Shown here one piece after another: positions 1-7,658 of a DNA stretch of 15,145 nucleotides; within the stretch, counting starts at the first letter, position 1, and every line of letters starts with the position of its first letter. The notes under the pieces were generated by a model. The model was not told where the DNA came from and made no database searches. It saw nothing but the letters and a program-made list of their open reading frames with translations. A program made the translations under genes and the position numbers. The DNA lies in the NCBI GenBank assembly GCA_003551785.1, contig PUNP01000944.1:1-15145 (forward strand), written 5' to 3'. The DNA is from Candidatus Brocadiaceae bacterium (lineage in GTDB: Bacteria > Planctomycetota > Brocadiia > SM23-32).

Positions 1-772
1 CGTGTCGTCCTTCCAGGGTTTTTTGCAAGAAGTTCACCAGATAGAGAGTTTCTTCGGAGGCGGAAAACTCTTGCTGGATTTCCTCAAAAATTTTGCGTCG
101 GTTCAGTTTTTTAGTTCTATATATACGCCGGTATGCTTCATCCAATTTTTTAATAACAGCATCATCATAACCGGCACGGACGAGACCGACCTCATTAACC
201 CGTCTGACTTTAGCGGGGTTGCCTTCGACTATCATGAACGGGGGCACGTCCTGAATAATTCTGCTGAGTCCACCAATAAAAGACAACTTTCCGAGGGAGA
301 CGAAGGGATTCACTGCAGCCCCTCCCATCAGCTTACACCCGCTCTCAAGCTTGCAATGCCCGCCGATAAGGACAGAATTAACTAAAATCACATCATCTAC
401 AACAACGCAGTCATGTCCTATATGACTCGAAATCATAAAGATATTGCGGTTTCCTATACTGGTGTAGCCCAAACCGACTGGTGTTCCACGATTGACTGAG
501 ACATATTCCCGAAAAACATTATCATTCCCGATATATAGCGGGGTGTCTTCTCCATGATATTTTAAGTCCTGAGGAGCGGTTCCAATAACGGAATAGGGAT
601 AGAAAATATTATTATCACCTATTTGAGTATTTCCGGTAATATAACATCCGTATCCAAGCTTACAGTTTTCACCAATTTTAACATTGGGGCCTACATAAGC
701 CGCAGGCTGAATCTCAACGCTTGGGGCAATTTCCGCAGTCGGTTCGACAATTGCTTTTGGGTGAACAGCCAT
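1..772 (-). CDS. lpxA: Acyl-ACP--UDP-N-acetylglucosamine O-acyltransferase (partial, 3' end outside window)
   Basis: First enzyme of lipid A synthesis in the cytoplasm: it moves a 3-hydroxyacyl chain from acyl carrier protein to the 3-OH of UDP-GlcNAc. I translated 257 codons from the ATG (bases 772-770) to the window edge without a stop. Most of the first 185 residues are hexapeptide repeats (left-handed beta helix), and a helical C-terminal part follows. Aligned by eye to E. coli LpxA (262 aa) with a constant offset of 5, the catalytic His125 is H120 in SSHIGHD. His122 and His144 match H117 and H139. The acyl-length ruler Gly173 is G168, which fits a long (about C14) chain. The usual AVHQF is AVNPF (residues 153-157), so the His160 equivalent is N155. 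The ATG overlaps the lpxC-fabZ stop by one base (TAATG), suggesting translational coupling. Only a few C-terminal residues should be missing. Confidence 0.96.
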   Translation of the reverse strand, partial: MAVHPKAIVEPTAEIAPSVEIQPAAYVGPNVKIGENCKLGYGCYITGNTQIGDNNIFYPYSVIGTAPQDLKYHGEDTPLYIGNDNVFREYVSVNRGTPVGLGYTSIGNRNIFMISSHIGHDCVVVDDVILVNSVLIGGHCKLESGCKLMGGAAVNPFVSLGKLSFIGGLSRIIQDVPPFMIVEGNPAKVRRVNEVGLVRAGYDDAVIKKLDEAYRRIYRTKKLNRRKIFEEIQQEFSASEETLYLVNFLQKTLEGRH

Positions 773-2109
773 TAAAGTACCTCACGATCAACAAGCATAA
801 ATTTCATTTCCGCCTCACAAACAAGCCGTTCGTCAACACTGCCATAGGCTTTCACCTGAGCGCTGCGCGACCTGACCCTCACGACTTCGGCCTCAAGCAC
901 AAGCTGATCTCCCGGCCTGACCGGTTTACGTAACTTAACTCCATCCATAGAAACCAGAAACGCCACCTTGCGGGAATGCTCAAGTTTTTTCAACAGCAGC
1001 ACTCCGGATACCTGGGCAAGAGCTTCAAGCTGAAGAACGCCGGGCATAACAGGGTAATCAGGGTAATGTCCCTGAAAAAAATGCTCGTTTATTGACACAT
1101 TTTTCAGGCCTTTAACCCTATTCTCGTCTTTCATACTGACAATTCTATCAACCATAAGAAACGGATAGCGATGGGGCAAAATTTCTTTGATCTCTCGAAT
1201 ATCGAGGTAGGCTTCCGGCTCTTTTTCCTGGTCTAAAAGCTGATTAATTTGCGCCGCAAAAAGAGCATTCAGAGAATGTCCACTTCTGACAGCCGTGATG
1301 TGTCCTTTAAGCTCAACGCCCGTCAGGGCAAGGTCTCCAAGCAGATCCACCAGTTTATGCCTGGCAAATTCGTTAGGAAAGTGCAATTCGGCTTCTTCCC
1401 TGCTCACCGGTTTACGCACTGTACCGTCGTCAAACAGGACAAGTGCATTTTCGTCGGTCACTCCAGCGCCCAAGCTTCTTTTAGTGAATTCTTCATAAGC
1501 ATCCTGCAACGCCCATGTTCGTGCCTGGGCAAGCTCGTTGACGAAAGTATCGGCATTAATAGCGAAAGTGGCGACCTGCGATTCAACCCCCTCGTTTTTT
1601 TCAAAATCCAAAATATAATTCAGGACAAGCTCGTCCTCTTCATCATTGGCATTCTCGTTAGGTGTTCCAACGATATTGGCATTCCCTTTCGAGACGGCTA
1701 TTGGCGTTTTAAGCCGGAAAACCTTCTTTTCAACCCCTTGCTCAACAAACCCGGCATCCAGAAGTACTTCGGCATACAAGCCGGCACATCCTCCGGCGGC
1801 AGGCATTTCATCGGTATCGACCTCCACCAGCAAGTTATCGACTTTAAGAGCCATGCATGCGCTTAACAGATGCTCTACGCTTTTAACTTCGACATCATTA
1901 TGTCGCAGCACGGTACAGTTGAACCCCTGACCGACAAAAGCGGATTCAGCGGGAATGACGGGTGAATCAGGCAAATCAACCCGGCTGAAAAGAATCCCCG
2001 TCGATGCATCGGCCGGATACAGCTTGACGGTACATTCCTGACCGGAAAACAGACATTCTCCTTTTATTTCAGCAGCGCGGGCTATGGTATATTCCTGCCT
2101 GGCCATCAT
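772..2109 (-). CDS. lpxC-fabZ: Bifunctional UDP-3-O-acyl-GlcNAc deacetylase / 3-hydroxyacyl-ACP dehydratase fusion
   Basis: A 445-aa fusion of two cytoplasmic enzymes. Residues about 5-292 are LpxC, the zinc deacetylase and committed step of lipid A synthesis. Residues about 300-443 are FabZ, the hot-dog dehydratase of fatty acid elongation. LpxC signatures are SVEHLLSA with E79 and zinc ligand H80, RHKLVDLLGDL with zinc ligands H251 and D255 plus D259, and SGHSLN with general acid H278. FabZ shows LPHRYPFLMVD and the catalytic pair H348 (GHYP) and E362 (LEALAQ), 14 residues apart as usual. The common DGSA motif after the first zinc motif reads GGCA (106-109). The linker is only about 8 residues. 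Start: ATGATG overlaps the ompH stop (ATGA), with GGAG about 7 nt upstream. Such fusions are known in Bacteroidetes and planctomycetes. They put lipid A commitment and hydroxyacyl supply in one polypeptide. Confidence 0.96.
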   Translation of the reverse strand: MMARQEYTIARAAEIKGECLFSGQECTVKLYPADASTGILFSRVDLPDSPVIPAESAFVGQGFNCTVLRHNDVEVKSVEHLLSACMALKVDNLLVEVDTDEMPAAGGCAGLYAEVLLDAGFVEQGVEKKVFRLKTPIAVSKGNANIVGTPNENANDEEDELVLNYILDFEKNEGVESQVATFAINADTFVNELAQARTWALQDAYEEFTKRSLGAGVTDENALVLFDDGTVRKPVSREEAELHFPNEFARHKLVDLLGDLALTGVELKGHITAVRSGHSLNALFAAQINQLLDQEKEPEAYLDIREIKEILPHRYPFLMVDRIVSMKDENRVKGLKNVSINEHFFQGHYPDYPVMPGVLQLEALAQVSGVLLLKKLEHSRKVAFLVSMDGVKLRKPVRPGDQLVLEAEVVRVRSRSAQVKAYGSVDERLVCEAEMKFMLVDREVL

Positions 2110-2702
2110 TCAGACTCCGATTCATATCGTTCATTAAGCATATCTATGATTTCTGTTGTAATATCGAGCCGGGGTGCTGCATAAAGCACCGCAGATGTTT
2201 CAAAAGCGCTTATATCCTCGGCATCCGAGGCCGCCGGCGTCACTTCCTGTTTTTTCAATACTAAGTCCAAACCATGTTCCTGGGAATAAATGGCAATTAT
2301 TTCCTTCAAATTGGAATACAATTGACGCAAATTAGCCATCATGTATTCTCTGAACTCTCTCGACAATTCATCCTGTCTCTGTTGAAATTCCTCGACTAAA
2401 TCCTCCATTTCACGCCGCTTTTGCGCCGTTCTATCGGTTCCAGGCGGCAGGTTTTCATACTCCATTTCCAGGACGGAGAGACGGCTTTGATATTCCCGCA
2501 AAACATCTTCAGCCTCTTCCCTCCTTTGGCGACTTTCCCGCTGAAATGTCACCCATTCATTACTTTTCTCCATAACTGTGGCAACATCTACTAAGGCGAC
2601 TTTTAAGTCTACGCTCTCAATTTCAGCACGTGCAGTGCTGAAACAAACAGCGGTTAAAAACCAAAGGGCAGCAATAAGTTTTTTTAATAAATCAAAATTC
2701 AT
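2106..2702 (-). CDS. ompH: OmpH/Skp-family periplasmic chaperone
   Basis: Skp/OmpH proteins are periplasmic coiled-coil trimers that hold unfolded outer-membrane proteins on their way to BamA. From the ATG at 2702 the protein has 198 aa. It opens with a signal peptide: LLKK, a hydrophobic stretch around residues 8-20, and a probable cleavage after STARA. A short strand with the family-like KVALVDVATVMEKS follows, then a long charged heptad-rich region (residues about 45-125) forming the arms, then a return strand (LDLVLKK). An Ala/Asp/Glu-rich insert and an ITTEIIDMLN helix close the protein. I chose ATG over the GTG six bases upstream because the GGGAGG ribosome site overlaps that GTG and lies 5 nt before the ATG. 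Its place directly after bamA matches the usual bamA-ompH pairing. Sequence identity in this family is low; placement rests on architecture and context. Confidence 0.87.
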   Translation of the reverse strand: MNFDLLKKLIAALWFLTAVCFSTARAEIESVDLKVALVDVATVMEKSNEWVTFQRESRQRREEAEDVLREYQSRLSVLEMEYENLPPGTDRTAQKRREMEDLVEEFQQRQDELSREFREYMMANLRQLYSNLKEIIAIYSQEHGLDLVLKKQEVTPAASDAEDISAFETSAVLYAAPRLDITTEIIDMLNERYESESE

Positions 2703-2707
2703 ACACA

Positions 2708-2713
2708 CCTCCC
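2708..2713 (-). promoter_or_regulatory. Ribosome binding site of ompH
   Basis: GGGAGG on the minus strand lies 5 nt before the ATG at 2702 and covers the possible GTG start at 2708. It therefore decides for the ATG as the translation start of ompH. Confidence 0.7.
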
Positions 2714-2717
2714 AAAA

Positions 2718-5108
2718 TCAAAAGGTTTGTCCAATCCCCAGATGAAAATGCAACCGCCTCGTCTTATCATATTCCTCTTTAGTGATAGGAAGGGCAAAAT
2801 CAAGAGTTAACGGAATTCCCCCCATTGCCGGCATCAGCCACCTGAAACCGGTTCCATAGGAGGCTCTGATAGTATCCCATCCGTCAAATAAATCCCGAGC
2901 ACCGGGTTCAACATATCCTGCATCGGCAAAAAACGCCCATCTGAAATGTTCGTTGAACAACGGTACAGTATATTCAGCGGTTCCCGTAATACGGGAGCGC
3001 CCACCTATTTGTTCATTTTGTTCACGTTCTACGGGCGACACTCCCCACGATTCAAAGCCGCGAATAGAGCCTCGCCCACCGGCATAGAACCGCTCAAAAA
3101 CAGGTATCCTGTCATGATCGCCATAAGTCGTCATAACACCAAGGTCAGCACGCATCATAAAAACGTGTCTCCAATCATTCTGCCGTGTATAAACCGGCCA
3201 ATATTTTTTCATATTCAATCCGATTTCACCCATTTGAATATCCCCCATTGACAATTCAGTATTCAGCCGGGCGACATAACCTGATGTAGGAAACATCGTA
3301 CTGTCGCGGGTATCGCGACTGAGGCTTAAATCTATATACGGTTTCAAATAGGTGCCATCATCACGGGCAATTTCACGTGGAGCGTTTCTATCCATTCCAG
3401 TCACATGGATATGTTCCACTCCGAAAGCGACCTGCTGATTAACATAATTGCCAAGTCTTCTCCCGACATTGACTTCACCGCCGGATTTTACCATATCGAA
3501 AAAATCCCAACGGGTCAACCGGGAAAACAACCTGAACCCAAAACTATAATCCGTATGTTGAATACGAGGTTCACGGAAGGCTATTTGAAAATTGCTCCGG
3601 TCTCTGGATGCATCAAGATTAAGTGATAAAGATTGCCCACCGCCCCTGAACGGCGATTTCTCGCGGAAATCGGACCAGCTTGTGGGCCAGTTACGGATAT
3701 CAAAATTACGCTCAGTGATAGAAAAATTCGCCATAACCCCCGCATCCGAACTCAGCCCACCACCCAACATAAGCTGTCCGGTAGGTCCTTCCCTGACGGT
3801 AACTATAACATCACGAAACCGCCCCTCCCCCGGTGCCAGTTCAATACTTACGGTATCCGGACGAGTAAGATCAAAATAACCGGTATCACGTAAAGCTCGC
3901 TCACTTGCTCGAAAAGACTCGGTGTCAACTCTATCGCCGGGTTCAAATCGCAGGTGGCGCAGCACAATTATTTCATCGGTCTTAGTCAAGCCCTCAACCT
4001 TCACACGGCGGATATAGACCGGATCCGTTTCTCTGATGCTGATTTTAAGATCGACTAATCCGGCTTCGGGATCGACCACTTCTCTTACATCCAGATTTCC
4101 CTTTTGCGCAGTAACATCCACCATTCCCTGAGTAGAATATAAACGCGAAACATTCCGCTCTACAGACTCTAAATTCCCATAGGAGTAGACCTGACCGGTA
4201 CGAAGATTAATTTTCCGCAGCAATTCCTCGTCCCGAAAAAGCCGATTACCTGTTACTTCGATATCCCCAACCTCATAACGCGGTCCCTCATAAACGACAA
4301 CATTAAGCTCATATCCTTGAAAAGCAGCAGTATAAGTCCAGTAACCACCCACCAAGGCATCCAGAAAGCCGGCCTCATAATACATTCTTTCAATACTGCG
4401 CAGGTCATCATAAAAGACACTCTGGTCAAAAACACCACGTCTGATGAACGGAATTCTCAGATAAACGTGAGTATCCATCGCCCCTCTGAGTTTATTCTCT
4501 GAAAAACTCTCATTTCCAATGAAATTAATACTTTTCACTCGCAGCTGATGTCCCTCGGTGATGTCCATGATCAGAGTAAAAGCACCGTCCTCATGAAAAC
4601 GGCCCGCCACATCCACAGTGGCCAGTTCAAAGCCTTCCTCACGGTAGAAGCTGGTAATTTGCTCTCTTATATTTTCAAGTGTTTCACTATCGATATCGGT
4701 TCCTAAGGGCACATCCAAAGCTCTCTGCAATTTCCTATCGCTTATTTTATTATTTCCACGCAGTTTCAGGTATTCCAATCGCACCCGTTCATCTAACTGA
4801 ACAGTTACGGAAACGCCCTCTCTTCTCATAGAGATACGTGTCGTAACTTGTCCGAATCCTCCCCACTGATTAATTTCATCCACTCTTTCATCAAGAACAT
4901 CGGGAGAAAACTCCGCACCTAACTCCAGGTTTAGTCTGGAAAGTATAGCGGAGTCGGGAACTACATCATTACCGGTCAGAACGATATCGACGACAGTTGG
5001 ATGCTCGATATTATCGGAATAAACACGAGCAAAACCGGCAATTTGAAGCAAAAATGCAACGAGGAAGGCAGTAATGTATAATTTTTTTTTAAGACGTATT
5101 TTAATCAA
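2718..5108 (-). CDS. bamA: Outer membrane protein assembly factor BamA (Omp85)
   Basis: Central component of the beta-barrel assembly machine, inserting outer-membrane proteins. It has 796 aa, near the family norm. Residues about 5-29 are a signal peptide (positive charges, then a hydrophobic core). Five POTRA domains follow at about 39-108, 109-186, 187-276, 277-362 and 363-441, with typical strand-turn patterns such as IEVTGN and VKVEGL. Residues 442-796 form the 16-stranded barrel. It includes the loop-6 motif IRGF (682-685, consensus V/IRGF), the preceding RFYAGG, and a C-terminal phenylalanine that ends the last strand. The start appears to be TTG at 5108: an in-frame TGA lies about 36 nt upstream and no ATG or GTG lies between. 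The ribosome site is poor (GGA about 11 nt away). It follows dnaB by 23 nt and precedes ompH by 15 nt, so it probably depends on upstream transcription. Confidence 0.97.
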   Translation of the reverse strand: MIKIRLKKKLYITAFLVAFLLQIAGFARVYSDNIEHPTVVDIVLTGNDVVPDSAILSRLNLELGAEFSPDVLDERVDEINQWGGFGQVTTRISMRREGVSVTVQLDERVRLEYLKLRGNNKISDRKLQRALDVPLGTDIDSETLENIREQITSFYREEGFELATVDVAGRFHEDGAFTLIMDITEGHQLRVKSINFIGNESFSENKLRGAMDTHVYLRIPFIRRGVFDQSVFYDDLRSIERMYYEAGFLDALVGGYWTYTAAFQGYELNVVVYEGPRYEVGDIEVTGNRLFRDEELLRKINLRTGQVYSYGNLESVERNVSRLYSTQGMVDVTAQKGNLDVREVVDPEAGLVDLKISIRETDPVYIRRVKVEGLTKTDEIIVLRHLRFEPGDRVDTESFRASERALRDTGYFDLTRPDTVSIELAPGEGRFRDVIVTVREGPTGQLMLGGGLSSDAGVMANFSITERNFDIRNWPTSWSDFREKSPFRGGGQSLSLNLDASRDRSNFQIAFREPRIQHTDYSFGFRLFSRLTRWDFFDMVKSGGEVNVGRRLGNYVNQQVAFGVEHIHVTGMDRNAPREIARDDGTYLKPYIDLSLSRDTRDSTMFPTSGYVARLNTELSMGDIQMGEIGLNMKKYWPVYTRQNDWRHVFMMRADLGVMTTYGDHDRIPVFERFYAGGRGSIRGFESWGVSPVEREQNEQIGGRSRITGTAEYTVPLFNEHFRWAFFADAGYVEPGARDLFDGWDTIRASYGTGFRWLMPAMGGIPLTLDFALPITKEEYDKTRRLHFHLGIGQTF

Positions 5109-5131
5109 GATAAAATGGGTCCAAAAGACTT

Positions 5132-6514
5132 TTAAAAATGGTCAGCGCGAGCTTCAAATCGGAGGTATCGGCTCCAAAAATTCAATTTGCAAATACCGGT
5201 TGGCCCGTTCCTTTGTTTCGCCACAATCATTTCAGCTTTAATAGCCGGAATACCGCTGGGATCAACATCGCCCACATCCTCTTCTTCACCGAAATCATCT
5301 CCTTCGGCCTCCACTTGCGGTGGTCGGTGCAAAAGCATAATGACATCCGCATCCTGTTCGATTGCCCCGCTTTCCCGCAGGTCACTCATCCGGGGCCTTC
5401 TTTCTTCTTTTTCGACCGACCTGTTAAGTTGGGCCACTGAAAGGACTGGCACTTCAAGTTCTCTTGCCAGAGCCTTAAGCCCTGCACTGATTTCGGCGAC
5501 TTCGACCGCTCTGTTTTCTCTGGACTTCGGTGGTCGTAAAAGCTGCAGATAATCGACAACAACAAGTTCGATATTATGCTGCTGGTGCATGCGTCTTGCC
5601 CTGGCCCGAAGATCGCCGATCCTTAATGCGGGGGTATCATCTATAAATAAAGGCAAGCCTGCAAGGTCGTCAAGCGATTGTTCAAGGTCCGACCACTGCG
5701 TATCGTTCAGAGAACCGCGACGGAAATCCGAGGTATCCAGCCGATTGTGAATGCAAAGTAAATTACTTACAATCTGCTCAGCGCTCATTTCGAGAGAGTA
5801 GAACACAGCCGGACGTCGTTCCACATGGCACACATGCTGGAGCAGATTTAATGTAAAGGTGGTTTTACCTACACTCGGCCTGGCGGCAATGACCCCGAAC
5901 TCTCCTGGATGCATCCCGTTAGTCAAGCGGTTAAGGTCTGCGAACCCATAAGATACACCGGTAAGCTGGCCGGGATTCTGATGCAGAGTATCCAGACGTT
6001 CCAAAACACCATGCAAAACGACGTCCATTGGCCGCACGCGTCCGCTTTCCTTCTGGTGTCTTACGCCAAGCACTTCGGTCTCAGCCATATCAAGAATATC
6101 TTCGACTTCCAACCCATCCTTCCGGGCATTTTTCTGAATATTAACACACGCTTGTGTTAAGTGTCTCCGCACAGCATGTTCACTGACGATATTGATATAA
6201 TATTCAACGTTAGCACTCGTGGGTACGGCATCGACAAGTTCTCTGAGGTATCCGGCGCCACCGATTTTTTCAAGGCTGCCTCTCTTTTTGAGTTCATCCC
6301 GCAAAAGTATAATATCGACGGCACTATGAGCGTCCGATATATGGAGTATAGCGCTAAAAATTTGCTGATGAGCTAACTTATAGAAGGATTCTTCTTTAAG
6401 TTTTTCTCTGCCTAAATAAACAGCATCGGGGGATAAAATCATCGACCCCAATACTCCCATTTCGGCTTGCAGATCATGGGGAAGGGCTTTTGGGGCTGCG
6501 TTTTCATCGTTCAT
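5132..6514 (-). CDS. dnaB: Replicative DNA helicase DnaB
   Basis: Hexameric ATP-driven helicase that unwinds the replication fork and recruits primase. Numbered from the ATG at 6514 (460 aa), residues 10-115 are the all-helical N-terminal domain. A linker helix lies near 120-180, and the RecA-like motor starts around 185. Visible motifs are Walker A ARPSVGKTT (211-219), the catalytic glutamate E242 in YSLEMS, Walker B LVVVDYLQLL (317-326), the SVAQLNR motif (359-365), an HR arginine at 396-397 and the C-terminal AKQRNGPTG (432-440). An acidic stretch at about 401-418 makes the usual short loop longer than in E. coli. ATG was chosen over a TTG 15 bases upstream because GGGAGA sits 7 nt before it. 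No intein interrupts the P-loop, a common insertion site in DnaB. It follows rplI by 27 nt. Confidence 0.98.
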   Translation of the reverse strand: MNDENAAPKALPHDLQAEMGVLGSMILSPDAVYLGREKLKEESFYKLAHQQIFSAILHISDAHSAVDIILLRDELKKRGSLEKIGGAGYLRELVDAVPTSANVEYYINIVSEHAVRRHLTQACVNIQKNARKDGLEVEDILDMAETEVLGVRHQKESGRVRPMDVVLHGVLERLDTLHQNPGQLTGVSYGFADLNRLTNGMHPGEFGVIAARPSVGKTTFTLNLLQHVCHVERRPAVFYSLEMSAEQIVSNLLCIHNRLDTSDFRRGSLNDTQWSDLEQSLDDLAGLPLFIDDTPALRIGDLRARARRMHQQHNIELVVVDYLQLLRPPKSRENRAVEVAEISAGLKALARELEVPVLSVAQLNRSVEKEERRPRMSDLRESGAIEQDADVIMLLHRPPQVEAEGDDFGEEEDVGDVDPSGIPAIKAEMIVAKQRNGPTGICKLNFWSRYLRFEARADHF

Positions 6515-6521
6515 ACGAGAT

Positions 6522-6527
6522 TCTCCC
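6522..6527 (-). promoter_or_regulatory. Ribosome binding site of dnaB
   Basis: GGGAGA on the minus strand stands 7 nt before the ATG at 6514 and overlaps the alternative TTG at 6529-6527, which makes the ATG the better start. Confidence 0.65.
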
Positions 6528-6541
6528 AAAAACCATTAAAA

Positions 6542-6994
6542 CTATTCTTCTATAGAAGTAACTCTCACTGTTATAGGAATTCTAACTTCAGGCAGTAACA
6601 TTACTTCTACAGGATAATCCCCTACATTTTCTATCGGTTTATCCAGAAGGATACTTGAAGCCCTGACGCCCTCAAATCCGTTACTCACCAGAATAGAAGC
6701 GATGACATCGGCGGTCACAGAACCAAAAAGGTGACCTGTTTCAGTCGCTCTTTCCTCGACCACACAGAGGAACCCTTCAAGGTCTTCAGCCTGCTTTTCT
6801 ATGCGCTTAACCTCTTCCTGCTCTCTGCGTTCTTTAGCACGCCTAAGGGCTTCCAACCGTTGAAGATTATTAGCATCAACTAATGAAGCATATTCGTAGG
6901 GCAGAAGGTAATTACGAGCATAACCATCCGCCACTTCAACGACATCACCAACATCACCCAAATTGTCCATTTCTTGATTGAGTAAAACTTTCAT
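6542..6994 (-). CDS. rplI: 50S ribosomal protein L9
   Basis: Large-subunit protein that binds 23S rRNA at the base of the L1 stalk. The 150-aa length is normal (E. coli 149). The N-terminal domain shows MKVLLNQEMDNLGDVGDVVEV followed directly by DGYARNYLLP, the family hallmark (residues 1-33). A long charged connecting helix spans about 42-75, and the C-terminal domain includes TGHLFGSVTADVIA and ends in strands (VRIPITVRV). The ribosome site AGGAGA lies about 8 nt before the ATG. It lies between ssb and dnaB. A gap of 159 nt separates it from ssb, the largest inside this operon, so it may have its own regulation. Confidence 0.98.
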   Translation of the reverse strand: MKVLLNQEMDNLGDVGDVVEVADGYARNYLLPYEYASLVDANNLQRLEALRRAKERREQEEVKRIEKQAEDLEGFLCVVEERATETGHLFGSVTADVIASILVSNGFEGVRASSILLDKPIENVGDYPVEVMLLPEVRIPITVRVTSIEE

Positions 6995-7153
6995 TTATTT
7001 TCTCCTTTTGCACAACATCTGCATTCAATTAAATCACAAAAAAACTGCTTTTAAAATATTATCAAGCTCCATAAAATAATATCCACCTTGTCCTCTTACC
7101 GGTGGATAGGGAAGGATATTCATGAGAACTTACACTCTTCGAAATACCCGTCA
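6995..7153 (-). other. ssb-rplI spacer, no rpsR
   Basis: This is the only long gap in the minus-strand gene run. It is AT-rich, contains the hairpin at 7080-7108 and the rplI ribosome site. It is too short for an S18 gene (about 70-90 codons), which commonly sits between ssb and rplI. One 30-codon reading frame starts at an ATG overlapping the ssb stop (bases 7155-7063), with no ribosome site of its own; I do not call it a gene. Confidence 0.6.
7080..7108 (-). promoter_or_regulatory. Hairpin in the ssb-rplI spacer, possible leader element
   Basis: Read on the minus strand, TATCCACC (7108-7101) pairs perfectly over 8 bp with GGTGGATA (7087-7080) around a 13-nt loop. No run of T follows directly, so it is not a classic intrinsic terminator. 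The 5' arm and loop give the string CACCGG. As I recall, CACCG is the conserved element of the S6:S18-binding mRNA motif found near rpsF in other bacteria. That link is an inference; the element could equally be an mRNA-stability or attenuation hairpin ahead of rplI. Confidence 0.45.
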
Positions 7154-7642
7154 TTAGAAAGGAATTTCATCATCTGAAACGTCATCTCCGATATCTTCCG
7201 GCGGTGGAGCCGGCGCCTGCTGCTGCGGACGCTGGCGCTGTGCGGATTGTGAACGCTGGCCGCTCGGCTGTGAATAACCCGAAGAGCCGCTGTTACTATC
7301 ACCATAGCCGCCGCGTGAGGAACCGACGAATTCAAAACTCTCAGCAATAACTTTCAGTTTACTTCGTCGCCCTTCGGCAGTTTCCCATTGGTCCAGTTTG
7401 AGCCGCCCTTCAACCAGGATAGGATCGCCTTTCTTTAAATATTCGGAAATCACTTCTCCTCTACGGCCGAACATAGAGGTATCGATGAAGGCAACTTCTT
7501 CTTTTTGTTCCCCCTCTCTCGTCTTATATTGCCTATTAGTTGCAATTGTAAAATCACATACGGCACTCCCGCTGGGGAGGTATCGCAGTTCAGGATCGCG
7601 CGTCAGATTGCCCATCAAAATAACTTTGTTGAAACTGGCCAT
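7154..7642 (-). CDS. ssb: Single-stranded DNA-binding protein
   Basis: Binds and protects single-stranded DNA during replication, repair and recombination. The protein is 162 aa. Residues 1-108 are the OB fold, opening with FNKVILMGNLTRDPELRY and including the conserved FIDTSMFGRRGEVISEYLKKGDP and LKVIAESFEFV stretches. Residues about 109-150 are a flexible Gly/Ser/Gln/Pro-rich linker. The last residues DDEIPF form the acidic tip that recruits partner proteins such as primase, exonucleases and RecQ. GAGG lies 7 nt before the ATG. It lies 16 nt downstream of rpsF, the classic rpsF-ssb arrangement. Confidence 0.98.
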   Translation of the reverse strand: MASFNKVILMGNLTRDPELRYLPSGSAVCDFTIATNRQYKTREGEQKEEVAFIDTSMFGRRGEVISEYLKKGDPILVEGRLKLDQWETAEGRRSKLKVIAESFEFVGSSRGGYGDSNSGSSGYSQPSGQRSQSAQRQRPQQQAPAPPPEDIGDDVSDDEIPF

Positions 7643-7658
7643 AACTCAACCTCGTATT

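Noticed and set aside
1249..1866. Long plus-strand frame of 205 codons opposite lpxC-fabZ
   Set aside because: Lies wholly antisense to a gene with all catalytic motifs; no ribosome site and no family likeness.
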